From Cryptomeria japonica (lineage: Eukaryota; Streptophyta; Pinopsida; Cupressales; Cupressaceae): 62,000 nt of DNA. The stretch covers positions 330,383,302 to 330,445,301 of the forward strand of contig NC_081413.1 of NCBI RefSeq assembly GCF_030272615.1, read 5' to 3'. The translations under genes and the position numbers were made by a program. Shown one piece after another: positions 11,221 through 22,541 of the stretch (the stretch's first letter is position 1; each line of letters opens with the position of its first letter). The notes under the pieces are model-generated. The model saw only the letters and a program-made list of their open reading frames with translations. It did no database searches and was not told the DNA's origin.

Positions 11221-12351
11221 TGTTAGACAGATCAAATAACCAGAAGACAACTAAGAGGGGGGGTGAATCAGTTGTCACCAGATTACCGAAACCTTAGGCA
11301 ATTAAAAATTTAATACCAAAATACATAAGATCAATACCAGAATACATAAACCAATTATCGAAATAACACATATATCAATTAAGCACAACCAACAATTAGA
11401 GAGTAAATACCATCCACATGACACAAAGATTTGTACGTGGAAAACCTGGTAAAGGGAAAAAACATGATCAGAAGACTACCCATAGTCAAATAATACTTCT
11501 GTAGTAAGTATGTGATTTAAAATTGAGGGGCCTGCACTTGCAAGAAGGCCAACAACCTAGAGCACATTGCTCATTATAAAAGGAGTCTCATTGACTACAT
11601 GAAAATTGAGACTATAATCCAGAAGAAAGTATGAACTGCAATGATAGCATCTCCTATTCCTGAATACAGTTCTGGTTAAGCTCAATACTGGAGGACTTAA
11701 TCCTCTTGCATAAACCCAACTCAATCACCAATGATCAACCAAATCCACTGCATGAATGATTATTACATTATTCGCTCGCATACATCCTTATATTATCCCT
11801 TACATGATCTAAAATAAGATCTCACATCATATATATACAAACCCTCGGCCATAAACAATAAGGTCGACCACCAAATAATAAAGAAATTACATAATTACAA
11901 AACATGTTGGCCTGAGCAAAAAATAATATCCAACCCATAAGACATCCCAGAAACACATCGAGAACATCAAACAACACGTTACATTAAGCCGATCCATAAC
12001 CTAGATAGTACCATACCCAATTTAGGTCCACACATGCTAAAGTAATGATCCCAATCAGCCAAGTCTTGAACATGATCAGCGGATCAACAAACCAAGCTTA
12101 CCATCATATAAGATAGTATTTGATCACTAAATCAAAACCAATTGTCTGAACATGAATCTGAGTAGCATGAATAGAAGATGTAAGCCAAATCAATACTGAA
12201 ATATACCGGATTATCATGATCTAATCCAACCAGAAACCAAACATCCTACCGGGACCAAAAGGATACCGGTAAAGCAGCCAAAACAACTAGTGTTGACATC
12301 AATGACAAAACATCAATGCAACACATAATCAATTCTTTCAAATGGCCAACA
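11221..12351 (-). repeat. E1 5' LTR, 1131 bp
   Basis: Plus-strand ends are TGTTAGACAG and GGCCAACA, giving TG...CA on the minus strand. A TATA-like TATATATATG lies near 11828-11840 (minus strand). The LTR-end hairpin is at 11246-11276. Compared with the 3' LTR it has lost about 110 bp near 12078. Confidence 0.88.
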
Positions 12352-12510
12352 ATTTACACCAAAATGGGTGACTTTGGTGCAATTTGGGTTGATGAACCCA
12401 ATTTACACCAAAATGGGTGACTTTGGTGAAATTTGGGCTAATGAACCCAATTTACACCAAAAGGGTGACTTTGGTGCAATTCGGGTTTATAAACCCAATT
12501 TATACCAAAA
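12352..12510. repeat. 49-bp tandem repeat, about 3.3 copies
   Basis: Units start at 12352, 12401 and 12450 (the third is 48 bp), then a partial unit. Each begins ATTTACACCAAAA and ends ATGAACCCA. Each also contains self-complementary segments (ACACCAAA with CTTTGGTG; TTGGGTT with AACCCAA), so single strands could fold into serial hairpins. It starts exactly at the E1 outer LTR end. Confidence 0.9.
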
Positions 12511-12807
12511 GTAACACTTAAAAAGACAATTTGTCAATTTTTTAGATTGACAAATGGAGACTAAAATCAAGACGATTTCTTGAGAGCCTAACTACACATA
12601 AGGAGGTTTGACAAGTACCTCGACATGCATGCTTAGAGGGTGTGGGAAATGAAGCAGACAAATTTCATAGGGGTTGTCCCACAATTTGAGTGAGCCAAAA
12701 TCGTAGATAACAATTACTTAAAGATTATAATTAGCACATGGCCAATTAAAATAGACTTAGAGACAACTAAAAAAATGTCTAGATAATGGGCTATAAATTA
12801 GAATTCA

Positions 12808-13720
12808 TCAAGTAATTTGAAATTCGTAGCATCGTGACTTTGAGGTGGGATCGATTCCATAAAGTTGCAATATGAAATCCTTATGTGATGTAATAGAAAG
12901 GTGACACTTGTCTCAATTATGGTGATACTATGTAGGAAATTTGTTGTGTCGGAGCTTTGACCCAAATTGAACCTACATCATTAATATTTGATCATTTGAT
13001 GGTCTATGTAAATATAAATTTTAAATTTATCTATTTTCAATCACAATTCCCAAATAGCATTAATTAATCACAAATTATAATTAAAGGAATGGTTGGCGCT
13101 ACCGAATTCCTTTCCATTTGCAGGGTTGTAATCTTGTAGAGGTAAATTCAATAGTCACATCAAATAATAGTCAAAAGTCTACTTCAAGTGAATAGAAGTC
13201 ACATCAAGTAATTTTGTAGCTCGCAAATTTGAGGTGGGACTGCTTCCATAAAGTTGTGATATGAAATCCTTGCACAATGCAATAAAAAGGTGACACTTGT
13301 CTCAATTCCAGTGATGCTATGTAGGAAATTGGTTGTGTTATAGCTATAGCCCAAAATTGAATCTACATAATTGATATTCAATTATTTGATGGTGCATGTA
13401 AATATAATTTTAAATGATATCTATTTTTTATCACAATTCATAAATAGAATTAATTAATCATAAATTACAATAAAAACAAAAGGTTGTTCTCATCAAATTC
13501 CTTGCCATTTTCAAGGTTGTAGTGTTGTAGAGGTAAAATCTAAAATCACATTAAATAATAACCTCAACTTCAAGTAGACATCAAGTAAATAGAAATCACA
13601 CCAAGTAATTTCACAACAAAGTGATCTTGAGGTGGGATCGCTTCCATAAGCTTGTGACATGAAATCATTGCATGATGTAATAGAAAAGTGACACTTGTCT
13701 CGGTTAATTAATTCACATGA
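12808..13720. repeat. ~390-bp satellite-like tandem repeat, about 2.3 copies
   Basis: The marker GAGGTGGGA recurs at 12842, 13231 and 13629, spacings of 389 and 398 bp. Whole units share blocks such as CATCAAGTAATTT, CTTCCATAAAGTTG, GGTGACACTTGTCTCAATT, GATGCTATGTAGGAAATT and AATTAATCA. No coding potential is seen. Confidence 0.85.
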
Positions 13721-14666
13721 GTACTAATCTAGCTAAACTAATGTAATTTATGGAAACTTGTGTGAATTACCTCATCATGGCTTACCATGGCTTAAACATT
13801 TCAAATTTAATACTCTTGTCTAGTTTTGTACCAATTTACCAAAAAAATATATTCTTGGTTATTACATTTGTATGGCCCTAATGCAATACGACACTAAATT
13901 ATTAGGGCTTCACTTATCAAATCATGTAAAACTAGCTAGAGTTTCATGTTTATATCTGGAGAACACTTTATTCATGAACATGTTGATTAGGTTGAAAAAA
14001 TATTTGAGGCAAATGGCCTTCTTGGGATCAATTTTGGGCATGTGTCTAAAACCCTTTTTGAAAATTGGAATATAATTGGTCATGTGAGAAATTAAATGGA
14101 TTCTAGCATAGGAGTTTTTGATTTCAGAAACTAGATACAAAGTGAATATATTTTTTTCCTCTATCTTTTTAACATCTCTTCTTGACTTAGGCGAGGATAA
14201 GGATATATTTGTCTTATAATTGAGAAAGGAAATGATAGAAGAGGATATTTTAGGTGGTCTAGACATGTAATCATGGAGATACTCTAGTGTGGAGTTGGGG
14301 TTCCTTTACCTCAAAATATTGAAATCTATCTTGAGACCTAGGCTCTTGTGCATTGGTATTGATTCTTGGGAGGGTTTAGGAAAACTAGTATGGCTATGCA
14401 TCATAACAAAGCACAAAAGATGTGTTGGTTCTTGTAGAGGCTACTATGATTGAGCTTGTCAACAACATGTTGTGGATTGACAAATTCATGGCTCACGTTA
14501 TTGTAGAAGGACATCTCTCAAATGTATTAAGGTCCTATTTTTGTTGATTACTTACTAGCTTTAGGTCACTCTCTTTGTTGTCTTGCCAAGTTTTGGTCTA
14601 TTTGTGTCATTTTAAATATGAACAAAAATAGTTATAAACATATTCGTTTTAGTTCTAAAGGCAATC
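13721..14666. other. Degenerate DNA with a trace of old coding sequence
   Basis: No feature can be firmly named. Plus-strand translation of about 13941-14150 in one frame reads as protein-like segments (FISGEHFIHEHV, ANGLLGINFGHVSKTLFENW, NIIGHVRN, MDSSIGVFDFRN) separated by stops. This suggests an old pseudogene or transposon relic of unknown type. The rest of the stretch shows nothing further. Confidence 0.4.
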
Positions 14667-14963
14667 TGATGTAGGTGCATCATATTTTTTTTGTTTTTAG
14701 TTTTATTTGATGTTTCTAGACACTAATTAGAGGTTGTAACTTATGTACAATCCACTGAATCATTTTGTGTTAACAAAAACATAGGAGGTTAGAACTATTT
14801 CCTAAATAAAGGGATCTTGATTGGATCCGTTGGAAGCTTAGATTAGTCTATTTTCATGTATAAATAGAGGCAATATTTCAGCCTCATGGATGGGGGAGAT
14901 ATCACATATAGAAGGGAATACGATATAATCTCTCTTTCCTCTCTTGTATGGTATTTGTTTTCA
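14667..14963 (+). repeat. G1 5' LTR (297 bp, left edge tentative)
   Basis: The right end is fixed by the primer-binding site a few bases downstream. The left end TGATGTAGG is the best TG start giving a length typical of short chromovirus LTRs. TATAAATAGAGG at about 14860 is a good TATA box. There is no second copy in the window to confirm the edge. Confidence 0.5.
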
Positions 14964-14969
14964 CTATTT

Positions 14970-14982
14970 TGGTATCAGAGCC
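14970..14982 (+). other. G1 primer-binding site
   Basis: TGGTATCAGAGCC, complementary to the 3' end of plant initiator tRNA-Met. Confidence 0.85.
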
Positions 14983-15853
14983 TCAATGTTAATGATCTAT
15001 GGCAGTGGGTATTGAGATCTGAGAAGTTGGTAGGTCCAACTAGCAACATAGACTCATTCACAATCATTTCATTCTCTAACATTTGGAATAGGATGGTTCA
15101 TGGTTTAGAGTTCTCGTGCTATAGACATACTCCTTTCAAGCCCCCATGCTACACCTTCACAAGCCCCGTTATTCTTTCCGCACGAACTACAAAACTCTCT
15201 GTGAAACTGTTGATTTTTTTTGGAGGAAGATCGACCAAAGGGGAGTAAAGAATCTACCCTGAAAAGGAGTTGCTACTATTTATTATCATTGATAAAAGGA
15301 GGAGTTGTGTTCATTGGAGATTGGTTTCTATTATTTTCTAGAAGAAGGAATATCTGAGCTGTGTAAGGATATGTTCTGTTAGTGTGACAATCTTCGTCAA
15401 GTGAACAAAGTTTCCATCTTCGTTTTGTTTTCAGTATTCACATTTTTTTCAGAAACTTCATATGCTTGAAAAAGCTAGTATGGATGCAATATCATAATTA
15501 GAAAAGAATGTATTGACTGATTGTTGATAATTTGTTTGCATTCCTTTGTATACTCCCTTGAAGAGTGTGAGGATAATCATTACATAAGAGGCCTACCTCA
15601 ACAGATTATTTTTGATTTGTTAGGAAATGAAACTCTTTTGATGAGAATATTGGTTTAATGACAAGATGATATGTCTAATAGTTAGAAGATATTGCAAGTA
15701 TCTTGTGTGAAGGAAAAGGAGGTGAGGTATTGTTCATTATTAAGGATCAAAATCTTGTGTATGAGAAAACTATTTTTCAGCCCTACACCATTGTTGGTAT
15801 CTAAAAATGAAGAAGTCTCAGCCAGTGGGAGAGAAGACCTCCTTCACCAAGAG
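14983..15853 (+). other. G1 untranslated leader
   Basis: About 870 bp between primer-binding site and Gag, without convincing coding sequence. Unusually long for this element type, so it may hold a further old insertion whose edges I cannot define. Confidence 0.5.
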
Positions 15854-16297
15854 ATGACATTCATAGTTCATGGAAGAGGAAGAAGTCAAGGAAGACAAGC
15901 TGTGAATGTAGAGATTTTAGAAGAAATGAGAAATATTCAAGCACGATTATAGGCGATGGAACTTGCACAAACAAGGGGAGCTGACATAGGAGATGTCAAT
16001 GATATAGAGGAAGAACCTCAAGAAGAGGAGGCAAAGCGTAAAGGAAAATAATTTGAAACAAGAATTGTTAAAGAAATCCTAGGAGCGAGTTCCAAACCAA
16101 AGATGGAGATACCTATGTATGAAGGTAGCCTGAATGTTGAGGAACCAATTGATTGGATCAGTGCAATGAATAAATACATCAAGTATGAGAATGTTGATAA
16201 TGACAAGAAGGTAAAGTTTGCAGTAACGAGACTAAAAGGCCATGCATCCCTTTGGTGGGATGGAGTACAAGATGAAAGAGAATAAAAAGGTAACTCT
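15854..16297 (+). pseudogene. G1 gag, N-terminal part
   Basis: Begins MTFIVHGRGRSQGRQAVNVE, then the heptad-like NVEILEEMRNIQARL, an acidic segment and the core of the Ty3/Gypsy Gag domain: IPMYEGSLNVEEPIDWI, KVKFAVTRLKGHASLWWDG. In-frame stops at 15950-15952 and 16049-16051 disrupt it. A solo Copia LTR interrupts the domain directly after WDGVQDERE. It would be the structural particle protein; inactive here. Confidence 0.88.
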
Positions 16298-17657
16298 TGT
16301 TGGATGTTTGTTGCAAATATGTGCTTCAATGATATCTAAGAGATGTGTTGTCATTGATGTCAACATATTTATTTATCTATGATAGTGTTGTAGTGGAGGT
16401 CAGTGAGTTGTTTTGTTTAGCATGTTGATAATCAGTGTTTGTGGATTAAAGAATTTGTAGAGGATTGTGTTTGGATGATTCAATGCAATTTGTAGAGGTT
16501 TGCATGAAGATTTGAGTAAGTTATGGTTGTCTATGTTGTGGTTGGTTTTTTTGTTGTTCACTTGTGGCAGAGTATCGGTAATTTGATCTGCATTGCTCTG
16601 CATTATAATATCTTGATCTGTGGATTTGGAGGAATATTTGCAACATTGATGTGTGTCTTCAATTCAAGTGGTTCGTGGTTTGGAGCTAAGCAAGTGATTT
16701 TTCTAGGTTGACAGTCGTTGCAGTTAGTGCTCTTGAAGTTCGATATAATGATGATGTGATTCTAGTAATTTGAGTTGTTGCCGATGTTGCAGTGGTAACT
16801 CACGATGCTTGTGGATGTTTCTGGATTGTATGCCTTTTGTGTTGGTGGTCTGCATTGATCATTGTGTGCATGATTGATGATTTACTCTGATGTGTTGGTG
16901 TTCTTCATTGTTTTGGCCGACCAGATACTTGTAGCATGTTTTTGATGTTTGATGCATAATTCTTGGAGGTGTTTCATATTTGAGATATTTGAGGCATGTG
17001 ATATGGGTTTGTGCTATGTCTTAGCCGATATTTCTTGGTCCACATTTGATTTTTTAGCGTGTGTGATTATATTTTTGTAATTAGGTGAAGTGTGTTGAGC
17101 TGACCTTAGTGAGGTTGATGTCATGTATAAATAAAGGCAATATCTTTGTAATTGAGTGTGTGAGTAAGTCTATGGATGAGAATCAAATGTGTATGAGTGA
17201 GTACCACATATATCTTTCTGAGGTAGAGAAGAAGAATGAGGAGAAGTTGTTTATGTTTTTAATCAGAACTATAACTAGGCATTAGGAGATGTTATTTCTT
17301 CAGTTCATGATCCTCCAGATGTAATCCGAATGTGTTTATAAGATAGTGAGTCTTCCCTGGGTTGTAGCCCTTTGTTGTTTTTGAGCAGCAAGCTCTAGGT
17401 AGCATGTTTGAATGCATGCGCATTCCCCATTGTAATATTTCATATACTTCTAATAGAGTATCATCATATTATGGGTAGGTTCCCACCATGGTTTTTCCCT
17501 TGACCAGGTTTTCCATGTCCAAAATCTTGATGTTATCTGTGTTCTTGATGTGTTGCTGATTTATTCTTTCATGCTTATTAATTTGATTAGAGATTAAGCT
17601 TAATTTGTGTAAGTTTGTGAGACAACCGATTCACACCCCCCCCTCAGTTGTCTACCA
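16298..17657 (+). mobile_element. Solo Sirevirus-type Copia LTR inside G1 gag
   Basis: Starts TGTTGGATG and ends ...CAGTTGTCTACCA. TATAAATAAAGG near 17125 serves as TATA box. The conserved GGTTTTTCCC...TTTTCCATGT block is near 17489-17520, and the LTR-end hairpin is at 17621-17652. G1 Gag reading frames continue on both sides, which proves insertion. I do not see a clean TSD (ACTCT left, AGAAT right), so the right edge may be a few bases off or mutated. Confidence 0.75.
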
Positions 17658-18440
17658 AGAATCAATCCTATTTCATCAAGTCTAAGATAAAGATTTGGGA
17701 CACGATGGTGGAAAAATTGAAAGGTAAATTCTTGCCTAAATACTACTACCTTAATCTTTTTAAGAAATTGCAAAAGCTTAGGAAAAAAGAACTGTCAGTT
17801 AAAGATTATACAAAAGAATTTTATAGGTTGACTATTAGAGTTGGCCATATTGAAGATGATACCAAAAAGGTGGCTTGATATCTTAATGGAATGAGATATA
17901 ATATTCAAGATGAAATTAACCTTTTGTGTCTAAGAAAAATGGAAGAAGCATATTAGTATGCTCTCAAAGCAGAAGAAGAACTGTCTAGGAAACAAACACA
18001 AAGCTCGAGAGGAAAATGTTAAAGTTTTAGAGGCAGAGGATCACAAAGTGGTAGAGGTCAGTGGCAAGCTCAAAAAGAAGAAGCCAATATTTCACATCAT
18101 GAGGAACAATCTTCCTGAGGTAATAATTGTTTTAGAGGAAGAAGACCTTATTCAAGAGGTCGATGGAGGATTTTTTGGAAAATGTTTTAAATGTAATAAA
18201 TATGGTCATAGATATTATGAGTGTCTAGAGAATTCTACCACAAGCCAAAGGAGTGCACATATTGATCAAGCTGAGGAGGAGAGTGTGGAATCGCCTATTT
18301 ATGAAGATGTACCTAAGACTGGAAAGACATTGCTCATGAATTGAGTCTTGTTAAAACTAAATAAAGAAATCCAGGAGCCAACACAAAGGAAATCATTATT
18401 TAGAACTACTTGAAAGACTAAAGGTAAATTTCATAAGTTA
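17658..18440 (+). pseudogene. G1 gag, C-terminal part with zinc knuckle
   Basis: Resumes the Gag domain with KSKIKIWDTMVEKLKGKFLP and the DYTKEFYRLTIR region. After a stop at 17876-17878 come an Arg/Gly-rich segment in another frame and one CCHC knuckle, CFKCNKYGHRYYEC. Frameshifts and stops separate these parts. The knuckle is the nucleic-acid-binding nucleocapsid portion. Confidence 0.87.
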
Positions 18441-19272
18441 TTATTGATAGTGGAAGTATTGACAACCTTGTATCCATAGAGATGGTTGACAAGCTAGGCT
18501 TGAAGAAAACTAGACACCCAACTCTCTATAAGGTGTCCTAGCTGCAAAAAGGACATCAGGTGTTAGTGAATGAACAATGCCTAGTGGAGTTTCAGATAGG
18601 AAGTTATAAAGACTAGGTAATAAATGATGTTATTCCAATGAATGTCTACCATGTTCCTTTAGTTAGGCCTTGGCAGTTTGACCGTAGGGAAATCCATGAT
18701 GGGAGAAGTAACACATATACTTTTGAGATTGATGGAAAGAAGCACACACTCATACCTCTTAAGGATGAAAATGCAACTCAGGAGGTCAGTCCTAAAGTGT
18801 TGATGGTAAGTGGAAAATATTGTTTGCATCAAATCAGAGATGAGGAGGTAAATTTTGTACTAATTGGTAAGCCAAGGGTAGTCATTACTAGCAACACAAA
18901 TTTGATTGATCTTCCTGAAGAAATTCAAAATTTGTTGATATTGTTGTGGATGACTTACCCAATGAATTACCTCTAGAAAGAAGTATTAGCCATCATATAG
19001 ATCTCATTATAGGAGCCAATCTATAGAACAAAGAAACTTACAGGATGAATCCAAAGGAAAATGAGGAAATCAAGAATCAGGTACAAGAATTGTTTGACAA
19101 AGGGCTAGTAAGAGAAAGTTTGAGTCCTTATGCTATTCCAACAATGTTGAGTCCAACGAAGGATGGATGTTGGAGAATGTGTACATATTCGAAAGCTATA
19201 AACAAAATCACAATTAGGTAAAGATTTCCTTTGCCTCAAATTGATGATTTGATGAATTGTCTAAGTGGTGCT
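18441..19272 (+). pseudogene. G1 protease and start of reverse transcriptase
   Basis: The protease shows VIIDSGSIDNLVS with the catalytic Asp, then LGLKKTRHPTLYKVS, QKGHQVLVNEQC and RPWQFDRREIHDGR. The RT N-terminal block follows after a frameshift near 18940: RSISHHIDLIIGA, YRMNPKENEEIKNQVQELFD, WRMCTYSKAINKITI, RFPLPQIDDLMNCLSGA. It is cut there by the LTR at 19273, before the catalytic YxDD motif. Several stops are also present. Non-functional. Confidence 0.9.
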
Positions 19273-19964
19273 TGTAGACACTTAAAATTTTAATCAAACA
19301 ACGTCCTCCTAATTTTTATTTTTTGATCATAAGGGTGAATCCGGATTATTATAATATTCATTTATCCCATTATTCTTTATCCATTTTATCATTTAATCCT
19401 AATTTCCCTATTATATTATATTAATCCATTTATTAAATATTACCATTTTTATATATTATGTCATCCACTTTACCTATTTCCCAAACCACTCTTACACCCG
19501 CTTTACCACCTATTTATCTATTTTCACTCTTACTATTTCATTCACCACAACATGTGGGGTTAAAATCTCAAACCCTATTATTTGGTCCCACATTCATACC
19601 ACAACATGGATTCAACCAGAGAATTCTTATAAAAGCAAATCCCCTCTCCCATTTTGGTATCCATGATTTTGCATTCAAATTTCATTGCTTGCATCCATCT
19701 CCTGCATCTTTGATAATTTGATCTTTTATCTTGCTTTCTACTACATCTTTCATTTTTATTTCTTTGCATCATGAATATCCATTCACCATAGCCTCGTGTG
19801 CATGTGTGGTTCAGATATCAATTTCGATTAAACACAAGATCTTGGTTGATAGGAGTGCAATGGAGTCAAAAATCCATTTGTATGCATGCGTGTTTTTTGG
19901 CAGGAACTTCATTGCTGATGTTGGAAGTTTGAATCTTTGATTCGACCCATTTCCTCCATCTACA
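19273..19964 (+). repeat. G2 5' LTR, 692 bp
   Basis: Begins TGTAGACACTTAAAATTTT within G1 RT and ends CATCTACA before a Gypsy-type primer-binding site. TATAAAAGC near 19629 is a TATA box. The 5 bases before it are GTGCT; the other end of the element is not in the window, so the TSD is untested. Confidence 0.78.
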
Positions 19965-19990
19965 ATTGGCACACCTGGTGGGACCTTTCC
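19965..19990 (+). other. G2 primer-binding site region
   Basis: ATTGGCACACCTGGTGGGACC follows the LTR directly. This TTGGC-type site differs from the initiator-Met site of the Copia elements and is of the kind seen in Tat-like plant Gypsy elements. Confidence 0.7.
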
Positions 19991-21087
19991 CTCGTCCTAT
20001 TTTCTCTTGATCGATATTTTGATATTCTTGACTTGTTTTACTGTAGGTTGTTGAGGTTTTGATATTTTGTTTGCAAATTTCTTATATCTTATTTGGAAGT
20101 TCTGTTTGGAGTTTTGATACTCTGATTTGTTAACATTTTCTTTTGCAAGGTGTTTGGAGGTTTTCTTTTATTATATTGTTTGTAAGTTGTTTTTCTAATT
20201 TTTTTTTCAGGTTTGTGGATTGTCTTCAGGTTCTCTGCATCTCCTTACAACTTCTTCACATCACTCCCTTTCTCCCACACACCCCTTCCATGCAATAATT
20301 TTAGGAGCTTTTCTTAATAATCTTAGTTCATACACCTTATCTCCACAGTCGCAAGCCTTATCTTTGTGTTCAACACAACCCACACCCTATCTATGCTATA
20401 CATTTTCCATGCATTGCATTGTTTTTATCTGTCAAAAACAACCCACGTCACCTGCAAAATCTATTTCCGAAAATCCATTTTGGGTGTATACTCCACATAC
20501 CTACTTGGGCCTCTACGTTTAGCGTTAAGGGTCTACAAATCACGTTTTTAGAGCCCCACATAGGTTGTTCACATCCCATGTAGGCCTTCTTGGCTATGGG
20601 ATATTTGATTTTATTTTTTATTTTCTTTAAACATTTTAGTTTTAATTTAGTTAATTTTAGTTTTAGATTTTAAATTAGATTTTTTAATTTATCTTTCAAA
20701 TTAGATTGTTAATTTTAGATTTTAAATTAGATTTTGATTTGGTTTTTAAATTAGATTGTTAATTTTTAGATTTTAACTTAAATTTTAATTTAGTTCTAGA
20801 TTAGTTTTAAATTAGTTTTTTTTATTTTAAATTAGTTTTAGTAATTAATTTTAATTAGCTTGATAATTTAGTTTTTAAAATCAGTTTGTTAATTAATCTT
20901 TGATTTAGGTCATTAATCAGTTCGATTAGATTATATCTTAACTTTGGTAATTAAATTAGTTTTAGTTTTTATTAGATTAAATTAGACTTTAGTTTGTTTT
21001 GTTAATAGATTTTAGTTTAAATTTTCTTTAATAAGCTTAGAGTAGGACTAATTTATCTTAGATTAGTTAGCTAATGGATTGGGTAGA
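19991..21087 (+). other. G2 leader, left part
   Basis: No protein-like reading frame. Bases 20620-21070 are a low-complexity stretch built from TTTTAGATTTTAAATTAG-like words. E2 is inserted at 21088. Confidence 0.6.
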
Positions 21088-22241
21088 TGATGAATACTAA
21101 GAGGGGGGGTGAATTAGTATGCCAAAAATCTTTGCACTTAAACACCTTGCAAAATTAACAGTAAACTGGTAAAACAGTTTAGTAGACAAATCGGTTAACA
21201 CACATGCAAACCAAATAGCTAATAATGCATTCGCCCACAAAAGCACAGACACCATAACACAAGAGATTTTGATGTGGAAACCCAAATGGGAAAAACCACG
21301 ATGAGATGGAACTCACAAGTAACTATCTACATAATAAGAACCAGACCGGTTAAGGTCTTACAATATTCTTTACCAGAACAGATCCTGTTAGGAATCTCAA
21401 TCTCTGTTAGGAGATAAGTCTGATTAAAGACTACCTTGTTAGAGGATTTTAGATCCACAGATGTGAACCACCTTATTAGAGAATTTACAAAAGGCTTTTG
21501 GGCCTACCCGGTTAAGGGCTACAGACTTGTCGAAGATGTGAGTAATCAACAAGTGATTGATCTAGCTAATAGCACAGACTGCTTGGTTAGATCCTTGATA
21601 GCTCATTCCTAATGCATTCCAACATTACTTCAGTCTTCTACACATTCATACTCTCTCTAACTCCTCAATCACCTTGAACCCTAGCCACAATTTCCACTAT
21701 CACAACAACAGCATTATCAACAACCTAAAACCCTAGACATGATGTCCTTATAAAGGAATTTGATTTCATGTCGGTCCAATAGGATTACATTACAATTTCC
21801 TAGGTTCAATGAACCTGGACATACTTGGTAACATGACACAAAAAGTACCATTAAAGTGTCAGCACCGTCAGACAATCGGTGGATGGTAGCTCATCACAAA
21901 ATGTCGGTTGGTAACTCATCACAGAGTATTACCGGTTCATACAAAATACCGGTTGAAGAAAAATGCCGGTTGCGGGTTTGACAAAAATGAAGACTGGGAA
22001 GTATGTGTTCTGCCACTTTGATCCTTCATACCGCTTGAGATCCTCTAACCGCTTGGGGTCTACATATCGCTTCAGACCGGGAAACACATTCTACAAAACA
22101 CCAATATTCTAAAGACTATAATACAACATACCGGTTGGAATAAATACTGGTTGTGCTCTAACTCATATAAATCAAGGGGATCTCAATGCAAGTGTGTGTC
22201 TATCAATGACAATCACATCATATACATCAAAAATGCCAACA
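21088..22241 (-). repeat. E2 3' LTR
   Basis: Plus-strand ends TGATGAATAC and ATGCCAACA. Contains six CCGGT words (four within the palindrome ACCGGT) and the LTR-end hairpin at 21092-21122. On the minus strand, TTTATAAGG near 21753 is TATA-like. Confidence 0.9.
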
Positions 22242-22490
22242 ATTTCCCCCTTTGGCATTGATGGCAACACTTAGGAAAATAAAATTTTGACATCTAAGTA
22301 TTTTACAACAAAATCATGCCATTAGCAAAATTGCTCCCCCTAAGCATATACACTATCCCTTTGACAATACAATGTATAACAATTTTGCATATAGAGCATA
22401 AACATTGAGATATTCAGAGCATATATAAAAATTTTGATTACTAGATACTTCTCCCAAATAGAATTCTTCTCCCCCTTTGCCAACAATGAC
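22242..22490 (-). promoter_or_regulatory. E2 multiple polypurine tracts
   Basis: Minus-strand GGGGGA-type tracts lie near 22244 (abutting the LTR, AAAGGGGGAAAT), 22331 and 22470, with the shared CCAAAGGGGG / GCAAAGGGGGAG form and neighbouring CATTG words. The one next to the LTR has a G-to-A change relative to the usual AAAGGGGGAGAT. Confidence 0.8.
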
Positions 22491-22541
22491 AAAGTATAGC
22501 TGAACAACCTTGTTTTCATTTGATATTAAAATAATTAAAGT

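Larger units (their letters stand above)
1..12351 (-). mobile_element. E1: Sirevirus-like Ty1/Copia retrotransposon, nested into and decayed
   Basis: A minus-strand LTR retrotransposon. On the plus strand the order is 3' LTR (its outer end lies before base 1), reiterated polypurine motifs, RNase H/RT remnant, an inserted foreign element (4505-8777), integrase, protease, Gag, primer-binding site and 5' LTR. LTR termini are TG...CA (minus strand ends ...CTAACA). The repeated AAAGGGGGAGA-type tracts before the 3' LTR are the known hallmark of the Sirevirus lineage. The outer TSD cannot be checked because the left end lies outside the window. About 1 kb of RT is missing at the EX junction, so E1 cannot be autonomous. 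Confidence 0.9.
14667..19272 (+). mobile_element. G1: truncated Ty3/Gypsy retrotransposon
   Basis: Plus-strand order: putative short LTR, initiator-Met primer-binding site, long leader, gag, protease and the beginning of RT, then abrupt replacement by a different LTR at 19273. A solo Copia LTR splits gag at 16298-17657. The order protease before RT, the Gag domain and the RT block identify Ty3/Gypsy, probably a chromovirus-like clade. The rest of pol and the 3' LTR are not found in the window. Confidence 0.85.

Noticed and set aside
19458-20522. Several 60-100 codon plus-strand frames in the G2 LTR and leader
   Set aside because: They overlap an LTR with TATA box and primer-binding site, have biased composition and match no known element protein.
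20620-21070. Possible scaffold-attachment region or origin because of T-rich repeats
   Set aside because: Low-complexity AT-rich sequence alone is not evidence; nothing specific is visible.
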